Shown here: in pieces, positions 1 to 9,683 of the stretch
Layout of the letters: each line of letters begins with the position of its first letter
Position numbering within the stretch: position 1 is the first letter of the stretch
NCBI RefSeq assembly: GCF_028023875.1
Contig: NZ_JAQIPB010000003.1
Span: 1-64,000 of the forward strand
Length of the DNA: 64,000 nt
From: Xenophilus arseniciresistens
GTDB lineage: Bacteria > Pseudomonadota > Gammaproteobacteria > Burkholderiales > Burkholderiaceae_C
Reading direction: 5' to 3'
The notes under the pieces: model-generated
Database searches by the model: none
The model's input: the letters and a program-made list of their open reading frames with translations, nothing else
What the model was told of the DNA's origin: nothing
Position numbers and translations under genes: made by a program

Positions 1-3000
1 GGACAACAGCGCGGGCAAGGTCTTTGGCGAGCGCATCGCCATCGACACCCGCGGCCAGCAACTGAGCAACGCGCTGGGCACCCTTGTGGCCACCCAGGGC
101 ATCAGCCTCAAAACGGGCGCGCTGCTCAACGACGCCGGCCTGATCCAGTCCGGCGGCGCACTCACCCTCGACACGCAGGGCCAGGCGCTGAGCAACACAA
201 ACGCCGCGGGCTACGCCAACGGCCAGGGCGGCATCACCAGCGCCGATACCCTGGTGCTGAACGCTGGCGCCGTGACCAACACCGCCGGCTACATCGGCGC
301 CAAGGGCGCCATCACGGCAAACACTCAGCAGTTCTCGAACACGGCCGGCGGGCAGGTCTTCAGCCAGGAGGCCCTCAGCGTTGACACGAACGGCGCTGCT
401 TACGACAACACCGGCGGTCAAACCCAGGCCATGGGCGGCCTCACCCTGGCTGCCGGCAGCATCCACAACGACGGGGGGCTGATGCGCTCCCTGCAGACCA
501 CCACGCTCAGTGCCGGCGACATCCTCAACGCCCACACCCTTGGCACCGACCAGGGCATTGAAGGCAAGAGCGTCGCCCTCACCGTCGGCCACCTGGACAA
601 CGGTGCCGGGGCCATCCGCGCGGATGCCGACACCACCGTCACCAGCGGCGGCACGCTCAACAATGCCGATGGCCTGATCTCGGCGGGCCACACCCTGGCC
701 ATCCTCGACCCCAACCGGGCGAACCCGGCGGCCAAGACCCTGGCGGTCGTGAACACGGGCGGGACGCTGGAGGCAGGCAAGCGCGTCGTAGTCGATGCCG
801 CCCGCTTCAGTGGCGACGGAACGCTGGTGTCCAACCAGGACCTGACGGTGGCGCTCTCGCAAGACGTCACCAACAACGCCGAAGTCATTGCCAATGGCAA
901 CCTGAGCTATGGCACCACGGGCAAGCTGACCAACAACGGCAAGCTGCTGGCAGGCCAGACGCTGACGGTGAGCGGGGACGGAGTCACCAATACCGCCAGC
1001 GGCGAAATGTCGGGGAAGAACACAACCATCAACGCCGATACGCTCACCAATCGCGGATTGATCGACAGCGCCAGCACCACACGCGTCAACGCCAGCATCG
1101 TCAACAACATAGGCACTGGCCGCATCTACGGCGATACCGTCGCCATCGGTACGGGTCAACTCAACAATGACGCCGAGACGGTCAACGGAATCACCTCGGC
1201 TGGGGCGATAGCGGGCCGGTGGAGCGTTGAACTAGGAGCCAGCGAGATCAACAACCGCGAGCATGCGCTCGTCTTCAGCGCTGGCGAGATGCAAATCGGC
1301 GGTGCACTGGATTCCAGCGGCTATGCGACCGGCACGGGCAACACGCTCAACAACCTGAGCGCCACCATTGAATCGCTGGGCAGCATGTCCATCGCGATGG
1401 GCCAGGTCAACAACATTGACACGCACGTCCAGTTGGGGCCGCAGGTTGTCACCACCGATTCGCAGACTTACTACGTCACCCTGAACGGCACCGTCTGGCA
1501 GAAGCTTGATGCCAACGGCAATGTGGTCACCTGGGGAGATCCGGCCAAACGCATCCTGTACCACCGCAATTCCGACGGCAGCATCATCGTGGCCGGCATT
1601 GGATACGCGGACTGGTACGTCAACACCCGGACCACGACCGATACGGCCGTCAACGCCGATCCGGCACGCATCGTGGCCGGTGGCGACCTCGCCATCAATG
1701 GTCACCTGCTCAACCGCGACAGTCGCGTTGTCGCTGGTGGCGCACTCACCACGACCAGTGTGGACAACCAGGAGTTGCAGGGGCAGCAAACAGTGGCTGA
1801 GACCCTGCGCGTGGCTTGGACCTACAGCCCGCGCCTGTCAGACCCTGCGCCGGTACCCTTGTTCTTCTTTAATCCCCCGACCACGAAGGCCATCTCGGTG
1901 GGAGCCTACGAATATGTCGACCATGCCAACGGCATCGGCGGCTATGCCATCGGCCCGGCGGCTGTGGGGAGTACGGGCGCCACTGCGACGCGCGTGGGCA
2001 GCGTCAGCAGCGGCTCCCGGAACCCGGCCATTGTCGAGGTGGCCTCCCAGGTGAGCGGCGTGGCGTCGTCCTCTGGCACTGGAGCCGGGACTGCATCGGG
2101 CGCGACTGGTGCCAGCAGCACCAGTCCCGGCGGGGTGATCCCGGTCATGGTTCGCACCAGCTCACCCAGTATCAGCATCCCGCAAGCAAGCCTGTTCCAC
2201 ACAGTCTCCGGCGGCCACTACCTGGTGGAGACGGACCCGCGCTTTGCAAACTACCGGAACTGGCTGTCCAGTGACTATCTGCTGGAAAGCCTGGGCGTAA
2301 GCCCGGACAGCTTGCTCAAGCGCCTGGGCGACGGCTTCTACGAGCAGCAACTGATCCGGGAGCAGGTGGCGCAGTTGACGGGCTACCGCTACCTGGACGG
2401 CCACTACAGCGATGAAGGCCAGTACAAGGCGCTCATGAGTGCTGGAGTGACATTCGCGCGGGAGTTCCATCTGAAGCCCGGAGTTGCTCTGACCGCCGAT
2501 CAGATGGCCCAGCTGACCAGCGACATCGTCTGGCTGGTCGAACAGATGGTCACGTTGCCCGACGGAAGTACCCAGAAGGCGCTGGTGCCGCAGGTGTACG
2601 TGCGTCTCAAGAAGGGTGACATCGATGGTCATGGCGCACTCCTGAGCGCGGACGCCCTCGTCATTCAGAACGAGGCAGGCCAAGGCAACTTGACCAATCA
2701 GGGCGGCACGCTGGCGGGCCGCACGGTCGTCTCCATCACTGCCGACACCGTCAACAACCTCGGTGGCCGTATCTCGGGCGGCAGCGTGGGGGTCACGGCG
2801 CGCGATGACGTGAACAACCTCGGTGGCACCATCGACGCGCGCGACGCCATGAACCTAAGCGCGGGACGTGATCTCAATGTCCGGACCACCACTCAAACGG
2901 GCGCGCTTGGCACGGCCAACGTGGATCGGATCGCAGGTCTGTACGTGACCAAACCAGGCGGCACGCTGGTGGCCAGCGCCGGCAATGACGTCAACCTGAT

Positions 3001-6000
3001 GGGTGCTGTCGTCGCCAACCAAGGCAAGAATGGCTACACCGCCATATCCGCGGGCAACGACATCAACCTGGGCACTGTTCAGTCAAAGACGCTGACAGTG
3101 GGAGTCGGCGGCGGTATGTCTGGCGTGATGACCGCCGCCAGGGAAACCGGCACCACTATCACGACCAATGGCACCACCGTGCTCGATGCCAAGCGTGACG
3201 TCAACGCGCGACAGGCCTCAGTGGAAGCCGGCGATGGACTGCTGAGCGTGCGAGCAGGCCGGGACATCAACATCCAGGAAGGGCATGCCGAGACGACCGC
3301 GAAATTCCAAGGCGAGTCGACCAGCAAGAGCCTGCTGAAAAAGAACACCACCACGATGAGTGGTGAGTCACAGACCGACACCAGCATCGGCAGCAGCTTC
3401 ACCGGGGACATCGTGGCGCTGAACGCGGAGAACAACGTCAACATTCAGGGCTCGAACATCAGCGGCACGCAGGGCGTTCTGATTTCCGCGGGCAATGACT
3501 TGAATGTGACGGCGGCTCGAAGCACCTCCGATGTCAGCATGGAGATCAACCGCAGCACCCAGGGCATCACGCTCACTGGAGGCGGAACAGTTCCGATGAC
3601 CGGGCCGATCAAGAAGGGAAGCGGCAGCAACGCCAACCTGCAGAGCGACACCGCTGTGGCCAGCAGCATCACCAGCAGCCAAGGGGGTGTGCTCTTGCAA
3701 GGCGGCAACCTTGTGTACCTGCAGGGAGCCCAGGTCAATGCGGCCAAGGACATCACCATCGCCGGTGCCAACGTGGTCATCGAGGCGGCTACCAACACCA
3801 GTTCCGTGACTTCCGGCACGAGCAGCAAGAACCTGAATTTTGCGAGCGAGACGACCTGGCGCGATCTGAGTACCGGCATCAACGCCAAACGCAATGAGCA
3901 GATCGCGGTTGAGGACAGCACGCTGACGCGCACCACCCTGGATGGCGCGAACGTCAACATCGCTGCGGCCGGCACCTTGTACATGTCGGGTACGACGGTC
4001 CATACGCCCGGGCAGCTGAAACTCGATGCCGATACCCTGGTCCTCGCGACGCAGACGAGCGAGCGCGAGGTGAAAGTCACGGGCGAGGGCCGTGACGTGA
4101 TGTACCAGAAGGTCCAGAACAAGGGCATGCATGGCCAGACCACCCACTACAACCAGTTCAACACCGGCAGCCTCGCCATCAACGCGAGCCGCATCCAGGC
4201 CGGGCTGAACGCCAGGGACAGCATCGACCAACTGGCCCAACAACCGGGCATGGGCTGGGTGAGCCAGTTGCAAAGCGATCCGAAGTACGCGGGCAAGATC
4301 GACTGGCAGCGGGTCAACGAAGTCCACAGGACGTGGGACTACGGGGCACAGGGCTTGACGCCGGAGGGCGCCATCATTGCCACCGTGGTCACGGTGTATC
4401 TCACCGCAGGCACGGCCAGCAACCTTGGAACTGCGGCCGGCAATTCTGCAGGGAGCAGCTTCGCTGGCGGCACTGTGGCGACGCTCGGCGAAGGTGGCTT
4501 CATCGCCGCTGGTGGCGTCACAGCGTCTACGGTGGTCAGCGGTGCGGTGACGGCAGGGATCACGGCGCTGGCGGGTCAGGCAGCGGTGGCCGTCATCAAC
4601 AACCAGGGCGATCTGGCGGGTGCGCTGCGTGACTTGGGCTCCAGCGCCAATGTGCGCAACCTCCTGAGTGCGATCGTCACTGGCGGCGTGTTGGGCGGGA
4701 TGAATTTGAATCCGACCGGCCTGCCGACCAGCGGTGCGGGCGCACAACCTTTCTTCACGCAGCTTGGGCAGAACCTGCAGGCTGCTGCAGCCAGGGCGGT
4801 GGTCCACTCAGCCATCAACGGCGGCGGCCTGGAGCAGGCGCTGGGCGATGCGATCAAGGGGGCCGTTCTGGATACAGCGGCAGCTCAGGCGGCGCATGGC
4901 ATCGGCAATCTGGTGCAGGATGGGCAGCTCAATGCTTTTACGCAGGCGGTGGCGCACGCCATTGCAGGCTGCGCAGTGGGTGCCGCACGCGCAGACAGCA
5001 CAGGCGCTTGCGCGGCCGGTGCCCTGGGCGCGGCGGTCGGCGAGTTGGCCGCCAGCGCCTATGGCAGGCAACCCGATACGGTGGCCTTCGCTTCCATGAT
5101 CAGCGGCTTGGCTGTGGCTATTGCGGGCGGGGATGCCAGCCAGATCAACCTGGGGGCGCAGGCAGGGGCCAATGCGGCGGCCAATAACTATCTGAACCAT
5201 GATCAGTGGAAGCAACTGGCGAACCGGCTTGCGGATTGCCGCAGCAAGCCAACCGGCTGCTCGGCCAGCGAAGAGCAGCAGCTGCGCACAGAATTCCAGC
5301 GAACCAGCGACGAACAAGACCGCGCTCTGAGGGCCGCATGCGCCAGCGCCGGCAGCCAACTGTGCCGGACTCTGCTGGACGAGGCCAACCTGGGCACGCA
5401 GGCGCAACTGCAGTTGGCGGCAAGCGGCCACATTCCCAACTACTACCTAGCCGGCAGCGATTTCAACAACAACGTGCGCCTTGTGCAGCAGCGCGTGGAT
5501 GCCTACGACATCGTTGCCGCGTGCGCGGCCAATCCTGCGCAATGCGACCAGCAGCGTTTGGATGGGGCGATGCGCCTTGCAGTCACAGGCGTAAGCCTTG
5601 CTGCTCTCACGGCATTTTCAGTAGAGCTGGGAGCGGTCGGCGCTGGGATGCTTGCCGAGGGTGCCGGCGCTTACTGTGCCGTGCGTGCGCAGCAATGCCT
5701 GAACCTGGTAACTGGGTTGGCAGAGATGGTCAGTGGAGTGCCCTACGCTGGCGTCAGCGCCGCAGGCAGTTGGGCCAGCAAAGTGCCTGCCGGCTATCAA
5801 CGCTTCGATGGCATGAGCGGCTTGCCGCCGCGAACCATGGCGGTGGTGGACAGTGCCACGGGCGAGGTTCGGCTGCTCACCAGCAACGGCCGCATCGTCG
5901 ATGTGCCGCCGGCACCGCTGCCGCCCTGGAGCAGCGCTGCGGACAATGGCAATGTGAGGATTGTTTGGGGCCAGGGGATCCAGGAGCAGGGCATGCCCTG

Positions 6001-6367
6001 GGAGAGTTTTCTGGCGGGACAGATGCCAGCGGGCTCGCAGTTGCCGCCGGGATTCAAGACCTTTGACTTCTATGACCTGTCAACGCAGACGGCCATCAGT
6101 GCCAAAACTTTGGATACGATGACCAGTGCGCGCATTGGCAGCCCTTCGCAGGTTTACTCGACCATCAAAGGGTATGTGGATGAAGTGGCGGGGTTCACCG
6201 AAGCTTCGTTAGGTGCGACTTTTGTGCAGCGATCAATGATCTCGACAAGTGAACTGCGACTTGCAGTGCCAGCCAGCACGACTCCCGGCCAGTGGGCCCA
6301 GATTCAGCGAGCGATTGAATATGGTCAAACTCAGGGCGTGAATGTCCTGGTCACAGGAGTGAGGTGA
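1..6367 (+). CDS. cdiA: CdiA/FhaB-type contact-dependent growth inhibition exoprotein, 5' partial
   Basis: The frame is open from base 2, so the true start lies outside the window and about 2,120 C-terminal residues are visible. The first two thirds are haemagglutinin-type repeats rich in Asn/Gly/Thr (recurring LNN, LTNQGG, AGNDVN), which in this family form a secreted beta-helix filament exported by a two-partner TpsB transporter. An Ala/Gly-rich pretoxin region follows (about 4350-5180), ending in a conserved AANNYLNH (5177-5200), which I read as the border of the variable toxin region. The last ~140 residues resemble CdiA C-terminal tRNase-type nuclease domains. An immunity-type gene follows after 4 bp. 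No cdiB is in view and it may lie upstream. A plain adhesin is the alternative, but the toxin-like tail plus immunity gene favours CDI. Confidence 0.88.
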   Translation, partial: DNSAGKVFGERIAIDTRGQQLSNALGTLVATQGISLKTGALLNDAGLIQSGGALTLDTQGQALSNTNAAGYANGQGGITSADTLVLNAGAVTNTAGYIGAKGAITANTQQFSNTAGGQVFSQEALSVDTNGAAYDNTGGQTQAMGGLTLAAGSIHNDGGLMRSLQTTTLSAGDILNAHTLGTDQGIEGKSVALTVGHLDNGAGAIRADADTTVTSGGTLNNADGLISAGHTLAILDPNRANPAAKTLAVVNTGGTLEAGKRVVVDAARFSGDGTLVSNQDLTVALSQDVTNNAEVIANGNLSYGTTGKLTNNGKLLAGQTLTVSGDGVTNTASGEMSGKNTTINADTLTNRGLIDSASTTRVNASIVNNIGTGRIYGDTVAIGTGQLNNDAETVNGITSAGAIAGRWSVELGASEINNREHALVFSAGEMQIGGALDSSGYATGTGNTLNNLSATIESLGSMSIAMGQVNNIDTHVQLGPQVVTTDSQTYYVTLNGTVWQKLDANGNVVTWGDPAKRILYHRNSDGSIIVAGIGYADWYVNTRTTTDTAVNADPARIVAGGDLAINGHLLNRDSRVVAGGALTTTSVDNQELQGQQTVAETLRVAWTYSPRLSDPAPVPLFFFNPPTTKAISVGAYEYVDHANGIGGYAIGPAAVGSTGATATRVGSVSSGSRNPAIVEVASQVSGVASSSGTGAGTASGATGASSTSPGGVIPVMVRTSSPSISIPQASLFHTVSGGHYLVETDPRFANYRNWLSSDYLLESLGVSPDSLLKRLGDGFYEQQLIREQVAQLTGYRYLDGHYSDEGQYKALMSAGVTFAREFHLKPGVALTADQMAQLTSDIVWLVEQMVTLPDGSTQKALVPQVYVRLKKGDIDGHGALLSADALVIQNEAGQGNLTNQGGTLAGRTVVSITADTVNNLGGRISGGSVGVTARDDVNNLGGTIDARDAMNLSAGRDLNVRTTTQTGALGTANVDRIAGLYVTKPGGTLVASAGNDVNLMGAVVANQGKNGYTAISAGNDINLGTVQSKTLTVGVGGGMSGVMTAARETGTTITTNGTTVLDAKRDVNARQASVEAGDGLLSVRAGRDINIQEGHAETTAKFQGESTSKSLLKKNTTTMSGESQTDTSIGSSFTGDIVALNAENNVNIQGSNISGTQGVLISAGNDLNVTAARSTSDVSMEINRSTQGITLTGGGTVPMTGPIKKGSGSNANLQSDTAVASSITSSQGGVLLQGGNLVYLQGAQVNAAKDITIAGANVVIEAATNTSSVTSGTSSKNLNFASETTWRDLSTGINAKRNEQIAVEDSTLTRTTLDGANVNIAAAGTLYMSGTTVHTPGQLKLDADTLVLATQTSEREVKVTGEGRDVMYQKVQNKGMHGQTTHYNQFNTGSLAINASRIQAGLNARDSIDQLAQQPGMGWVSQLQSDPKYAGKIDWQRVNEVHRTWDYGAQGLTPEGAIIATVVTVYLTAGTASNLGTAAGNSAGSSFAGGTVATLGEGGFIAAGGVTASTVVSGAVTAGITALAGQAAVAVINNQGDLAGALRDLGSSANVRNLLSAIVTGGVLGGMNLNPTGLPTSGAGAQPFFTQLGQNLQAAAARAVVHSAINGGGLEQALGDAIKGAVLDTAAAQAAHGIGNLVQDGQLNAFTQAVAHAIAGCAVGAARADSTGACAAGALGAAVGELAASAYGRQPDTVAFASMISGLAVAIAGGDASQINLGAQAGANAAANNYLNHDQWKQLANRLADCRSKPTGCSASEEQQLRTEFQRTSDEQDRALRAACASAGSQLCRTLLDEANLGTQAQLQLAASGHIPNYYLAGSDFNNNVRLVQQRVDAYDIVAACAANPAQCDQQRLDGAMRLAVTGVSLAALTAFSVELGAVGAGMLAEGAGAYCAVRAQQCLNLVTGLAEMVSGVPYAGVSAAGSWASKVPAGYQRFDGMSGLPPRTMAVVDSATGEVRLLTSNGRIVDVPPAPLPPWSSAADNGNVRIVWGQGIQEQGMPWESFLAGQMPAGSQLPPGFKTFDFYDLSTQTAISAKTLDTMTSARIGSPSQVYSTIKGYVDEVAGFTEASLGATFVQRSMISTSELRLAVPASTTPGQWAQIQRAIEYGQTQGVNVLVTGVR
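5201..6367 (+). other. CdiA-CT: entry domain plus PD-(D/E)XK-like nuclease toxin domain
   Basis: This is the ~389-residue variable C-terminal region after the NNYLNH border. Its first half is Cys-containing with a hydrophobic Ala/Gly/Leu stretch (about 5575-5680), as expected of a domain that carries the toxin through the target inner membrane. The last part starts near 5955 with WGQGIQEQGMPWE and contains FDFYD followed by AISAKTLD (about 6060-6115). An Asp followed at short distance by a small-x-Lys triplet fits a PD-(D/E)XK nuclease core. From memory of the family, this type of CdiA-CT is assigned as a tRNA or nucleic-acid nuclease. The substrate cannot be read from the sequence. Confidence 0.65.
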
Positions 6368-6371
6368 GAAA

Positions 6372-6872
6372 GTGAATGCTGTCGTACCGAGCAGGTGGGC
6401 CTCTGCCTACTGGAATAGAAACTTCTATCTGATCGAGACGTTTTCGGGATATGGCATGGCCGGGCGCGATCCTGCGGGCAAGCAACACACGCTACAACAA
6501 GACGCAACTGCCGATGATCTGGGTGCGGCGGTGCTCGACGCAATGGGCCACAGCCGCTTCTTGTCCCTTGATGAGGCCAAAGATTTCTTCGACTACAAGA
6601 AGATGCAGGAACAGTACGCGGCATGGATAGAAGACCTCATGAAACAGCATGGCTACAAGACCAAGAGGGCGCTATTTAAGGATATGGCACGGTGCAATAT
6701 TTCTCTGACCGTCGGTGATAGTCAAATGACGATCAGCCCTTCGCACCATGACCGTCTTGAGAGTTGGAGTCGCGTGAAAGACGACGGCATCGAGGATGTC
6801 GTCATTCCCTCCGACAGCACGCCTGAAGTGGTAGGGCAAGCGCTGCTGCTGGGTTTCAGTCGCTGCACGTAG
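6372..6872 (+). CDS. cdiI: Contact-dependent inhibition immunity protein
   Basis: 166 residues starting at GTG 6372, with the purine-rich GAGGTGAG overlapping the end of cdiA as ribosome-binding site; only 4 bp separate the two genes. The product is soluble, with no signal peptide or membrane segment. Its N-terminal part is aromatic (SAYWNRNFYLIETFSGYG) and the middle is acidic and charged. Position, size and tight coupling directly after the toxin domain are the classic arrangement of an immunity gene, whose product binds and neutralises the cognate CdiA-CT in the cytoplasm of sister cells. The function rests on context more than on a recognised motif. Confidence 0.75.
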   Translation: MNAVVPSRWASAYWNRNFYLIETFSGYGMAGRDPAGKQHTLQQDATADDLGAAVLDAMGHSRFLSLDEAKDFFDYKKMQEQYAAWIEDLMKQHGYKTKRALFKDMARCNISLTVGDSQMTISPSHHDRLESWSRVKDDGIEDVVIPSDSTPEVVGQALLLGFSRCT

Positions 6873-6880
6873 TCGCCGTC

Positions 6881-8720
6881 GGGGCTCCGACAGCGACTCC
6901 ATCAGCAGCATCACCAGCAGCCAAGGCGGCGTGCTTCTGAGCGGCCAGAGCAACGTCTTGCTGCAAGGCGTGGAGGTTGCCGCCGCCAAGGATGTGTCCA
7001 TCACTGGCAGCAATGTGGTCATCCAGGGCGCCACCGACACGCAAACGGTCACTGGCTCCACCGGCGCACGCAGCCCCTGGTACGACTTCGGCCAGATCGC
7101 CGTGCTCACGGACGTGGGTGAGGGCTTCAAGGCACGCGAGAGCACCCAGACGCAGGTCAGCGATTCGACGCTGGTGCGCTCCAGCATCACGGGCGCCAAC
7201 GTGAGCATCACGGCCGCCGACACCCTGGCCCTGGCGGGCACCCGCATCAACGCCCCAGGCGCCGTGAAGCTGGAAGCCGACACGCTGGTCATGGGCACCC
7301 AGGGCACCGAGCACAGCACCCAGACGACCAGCCAGGGGCGGGACCTGGTCTATCAGGTCTCTCGCGATGGGGGCCAGAGCGACCAGCGCACGCACTACAA
7401 CCAGATCCACGCCGGCAGCCTGAGCATCAACGCCAACCGGGTGCAGGCAGGAATAGGTGCGCGAGACAGCCTGACGCAGTTGGCGCAGCAGCCAGGCATG
7501 GGCTGGGTCGATCAACTGAACAAGGACCCGGCCTTGCAAGGCCGGGTGAACTGGCAGCAGGTCGAGGAAGTCCACCGGCAGTGGGACAACGACCGGCAGG
7601 GCCTCACGCCCGAGGGGGCTGCGATCCTGACGCTGGTGACGATCTATTTCGTGGGGCCTTGGGCTGAAGTTGGCGGTGCCGCGGCAGGTGAGGCCGTTGC
7701 CGTTGGCGCTGGCGAAGGTGTCTATCTATCGGGTGGCGGCACGTTCCTGAGCAGCACGGGCGCCAGCATCTCGGCGGTCGCGGGCGGTGCGGTAGAAGCG
7801 GGCATCGCGGCCCTCGCATCGCAAGCGGCGGTGGCGGCAGTGAACAACCAGTTCGACCTGGGGGCGACATTGGAGACACTGGGCTCCAGCGCGAACGTTC
7901 GGCAACTGCTCACGGCCGTGGTCACGGGGGGCGTGCTGGCGGGGTTGAACCTCAACCCGGTGGGCCTGCCCACGATCAGCGGCGGTGCGCAGCCATTCTT
8001 CACGCAACTGCAGCAGAACCTCACGGCCGCAGCCGCGCGGGCGGTGATCAGCACGGCGATCAATGGAGGCAGTCTGGAGCAGGCGCTGGGCGATGCGATC
8101 AAGGGTGCCATTCTGGACACAGCGGCGGCCCAGGCGGCGCATGGCATCGGTGATCTGGTGCAGGATGGCCAGCTCAATGCTTTTACGCAGGCGGTGGCGC
8201 ACGCCATTGCAGGCTGCGCGGTGGGCGCGGCGCGCGCAGACAGCGCCGAGGGCTGTGCGGCGGGCGCGCTGGGTGCGGCGGTGGGCGAGCTGGCGGCCAG
8301 CGCCTATGGCAGGCAACCCGACACGGTGGCATTCGCTTCCATGATCAGCGGCTTGGCGGTGGCCATCGCGGGTGGGGATGCCGGCCAGATCAACTTGGGC
8401 GCGCAGGCTGGGGCTAATGCGGCGGCGAATAACTATTTGAACCACGATCAGTGGGCGCAGTTGGCAGAACGCCTGAGGACTTGCACGCCGGGCGCCGATT
8501 GTGATCGAGTGGTGCAGGAGTTTCGCGCGCTGAGCGAGAGCCAGGACGCAGCCATGCGGCAGGCCTGCCAGATACCCACCAGCCCTGCATTGGTCACCTC
8601 CAGCAAGTTGCGCAAGGCTATGCCTATCAACAGGACCTGCTGCGAAATCCCGAACCACGCATACCAGAGTATCTGCTCGGCGGTGATCCGCTTGGATTCT
8701 TCGAGCCACCCGAAGCGCTA
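6881..8720 (+). pseudogene. Orphan, displaced CdiA C-terminal module (no start, frameshifted)
   Basis: The frame is open from just after cdiI, but the first ATG is internal (6931) and has no ribosome site. From GSDSDSISSITSSQGG on, the translation matches the cdiA region from about 3640 to 5340, including AQQPGMGWV, the Ala/Gly-rich region and AANNYLNHDQW. DNA near 8150-8450 is almost identical to 4900-5200. The new C-terminal region then shifts frame near 8570: the conserved-looking continuation (IGHLQQVAQGYAYQQDLL, IPEYLLGGDPLGFFEPP) lies in another frame. Transposon-associated sequence ends it before any toxin or immunity domain. Such start-less modules behind cdiI are known as orphan cdiA-CT cassettes; this one looks dead. 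Confidence 0.8.
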
Positions 8721-8835
8721 GTCTCGGCCGGTCTGATCCGCTTGGATTCTTCGAGCCACCCGAAGCGCTAGTCTCGGCCGGTCTTGATCCGCTTGGATTC
8801 TTCGAGCCACCCGAAGCGCTAGTCTCGGCCGGTCT
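8685..8835. repeat. Three tandem copies of a 50-bp unit next to the IS end
   Basis: Units at 8685-8734, 8735-8785 (one extra T) and 8786-8835 are otherwise identical, each beginning GATCCGCTTGGATTC and ending TCTCGGCCGGTCT. The first copy is continuous with the orphan toxin module. The last ~16 bp of each unit (from TAGTCT) resemble the terminal sequence at the other end of the IS element, so the array may be iterated flank-plus-IS-end. There are no spacers, so this is not a CRISPR array. Confidence 0.9.
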
Positions 8836-8843
8836 CGGGGCCA

Positions 8844-9683
8844 CTAGGCAGGCCCCATCTCCTTGATCCTACGGGCATATTCAGCCGGTGTCAGGTCATT
8901 GAGAGCACTGTGAGGACGACTCTCGTTGTAGTCCTGGCGCCAGGCCTCTAGAAGTCCCTGCGCCTCGACCAGCGAGGCGAACCAGTTCACGTTCAAGCAC
9001 TCGTCCCGCAGCGAGCCGTTGAAGGTCTCGACGAAGCTGTTGTCCGTGGGCTTGCCTGGCCTGCTGAAGTCCAGCCGCACGCCATGGTGGTACGCCCACA
9101 TGTCCATCAGCCGTCCCGTGAACTCGCTGCCGTTGTCCACGAAGATGGCTTTGGGGGCACCGTGGTGACGAGCCAGCCGATTGAGCACCTCGACCACGTG
9201 CTCGCCCTTGAGCCGATGCCCCGCATGTACCGCCAAAGCCTCGCGCGTGAACACATCGACCACGCTCAGGATGCGGAACTTGCCGCCATGGCTAAATTCC
9301 TCGGCCACGAAGTCCATTGACCAAGCTTGGCCTGGCGCGCTGGGCAAGGTGCGCTGTCGGCGCTGTACGACCATCTTGCGCTTCTTGGGCAACTTGGAGC
9401 GCAGCTGCAATTGCTCCTCGCCGTAGATGCGGTAGCACTGGCTTCGCCCGAGCTGCCAGCCCTCGCGACACAGCAGCACGTGCAGCCGCCGGTAGCCCCA
9501 GCGCACGCGCGTGTTCGCCAGTTCCCGCATGCGTCGTCGCAACTCCGGCCGCGAGTCCTTGCGGCGCTCATAGTAGGGCGTGCTTCGCGACACCTGAACC
9601 AGCTGGCAGGCCCGACGCAGACTGATGCCGTAATGGCCCCGGACATAGTCCAGGGCCTGCACCCTCAGCGCGGGCCGGACCAT
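8844..9683 (-). CDS. IS3-family transposase OrfB (DDE integrase core)
   Basis: 279 residues if read from the ATG at 9683; it is more likely made as an OrfAB fusion by -1 frameshifting on the A7 run. It has an N-terminal HTH_21-type region (YGISLRRACQLVQVSRSTPYY), then an rve core with the catalytic triad visible as Asp in SMDFVAEE, Asp in FVDNGSEF and Glu in SFVETFNGSLRDE. The C-terminal NESRPHSALNDLTPAEYA is typical of the IS407-like part of the family. The frame is intact, so the element may still be active. Confidence 0.9.
   Translation of the reverse strand: MVRPALRVQALDYVRGHYGISLRRACQLVQVSRSTPYYERRKDSRPELRRRMRELANTRVRWGYRRLHVLLCREGWQLGRSQCYRIYGEEQLQLRSKLPKKRKMVVQRRQRTLPSAPGQAWSMDFVAEEFSHGGKFRILSVVDVFTREALAVHAGHRLKGEHVVEVLNRLARHHGAPKAIFVDNGSEFTGRLMDMWAYHHGVRLDFSRPGKPTDNSFVETFNGSLRDECLNVNWFASLVEAQGLLEAWRQDYNESRPHSALNDLTPAEYARRIKEMGPA

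Noticed and set aside
8685-8835. CRISPR array
   Set aside because: The three 50-bp units are contiguous without spacers, and no cas genes are near.
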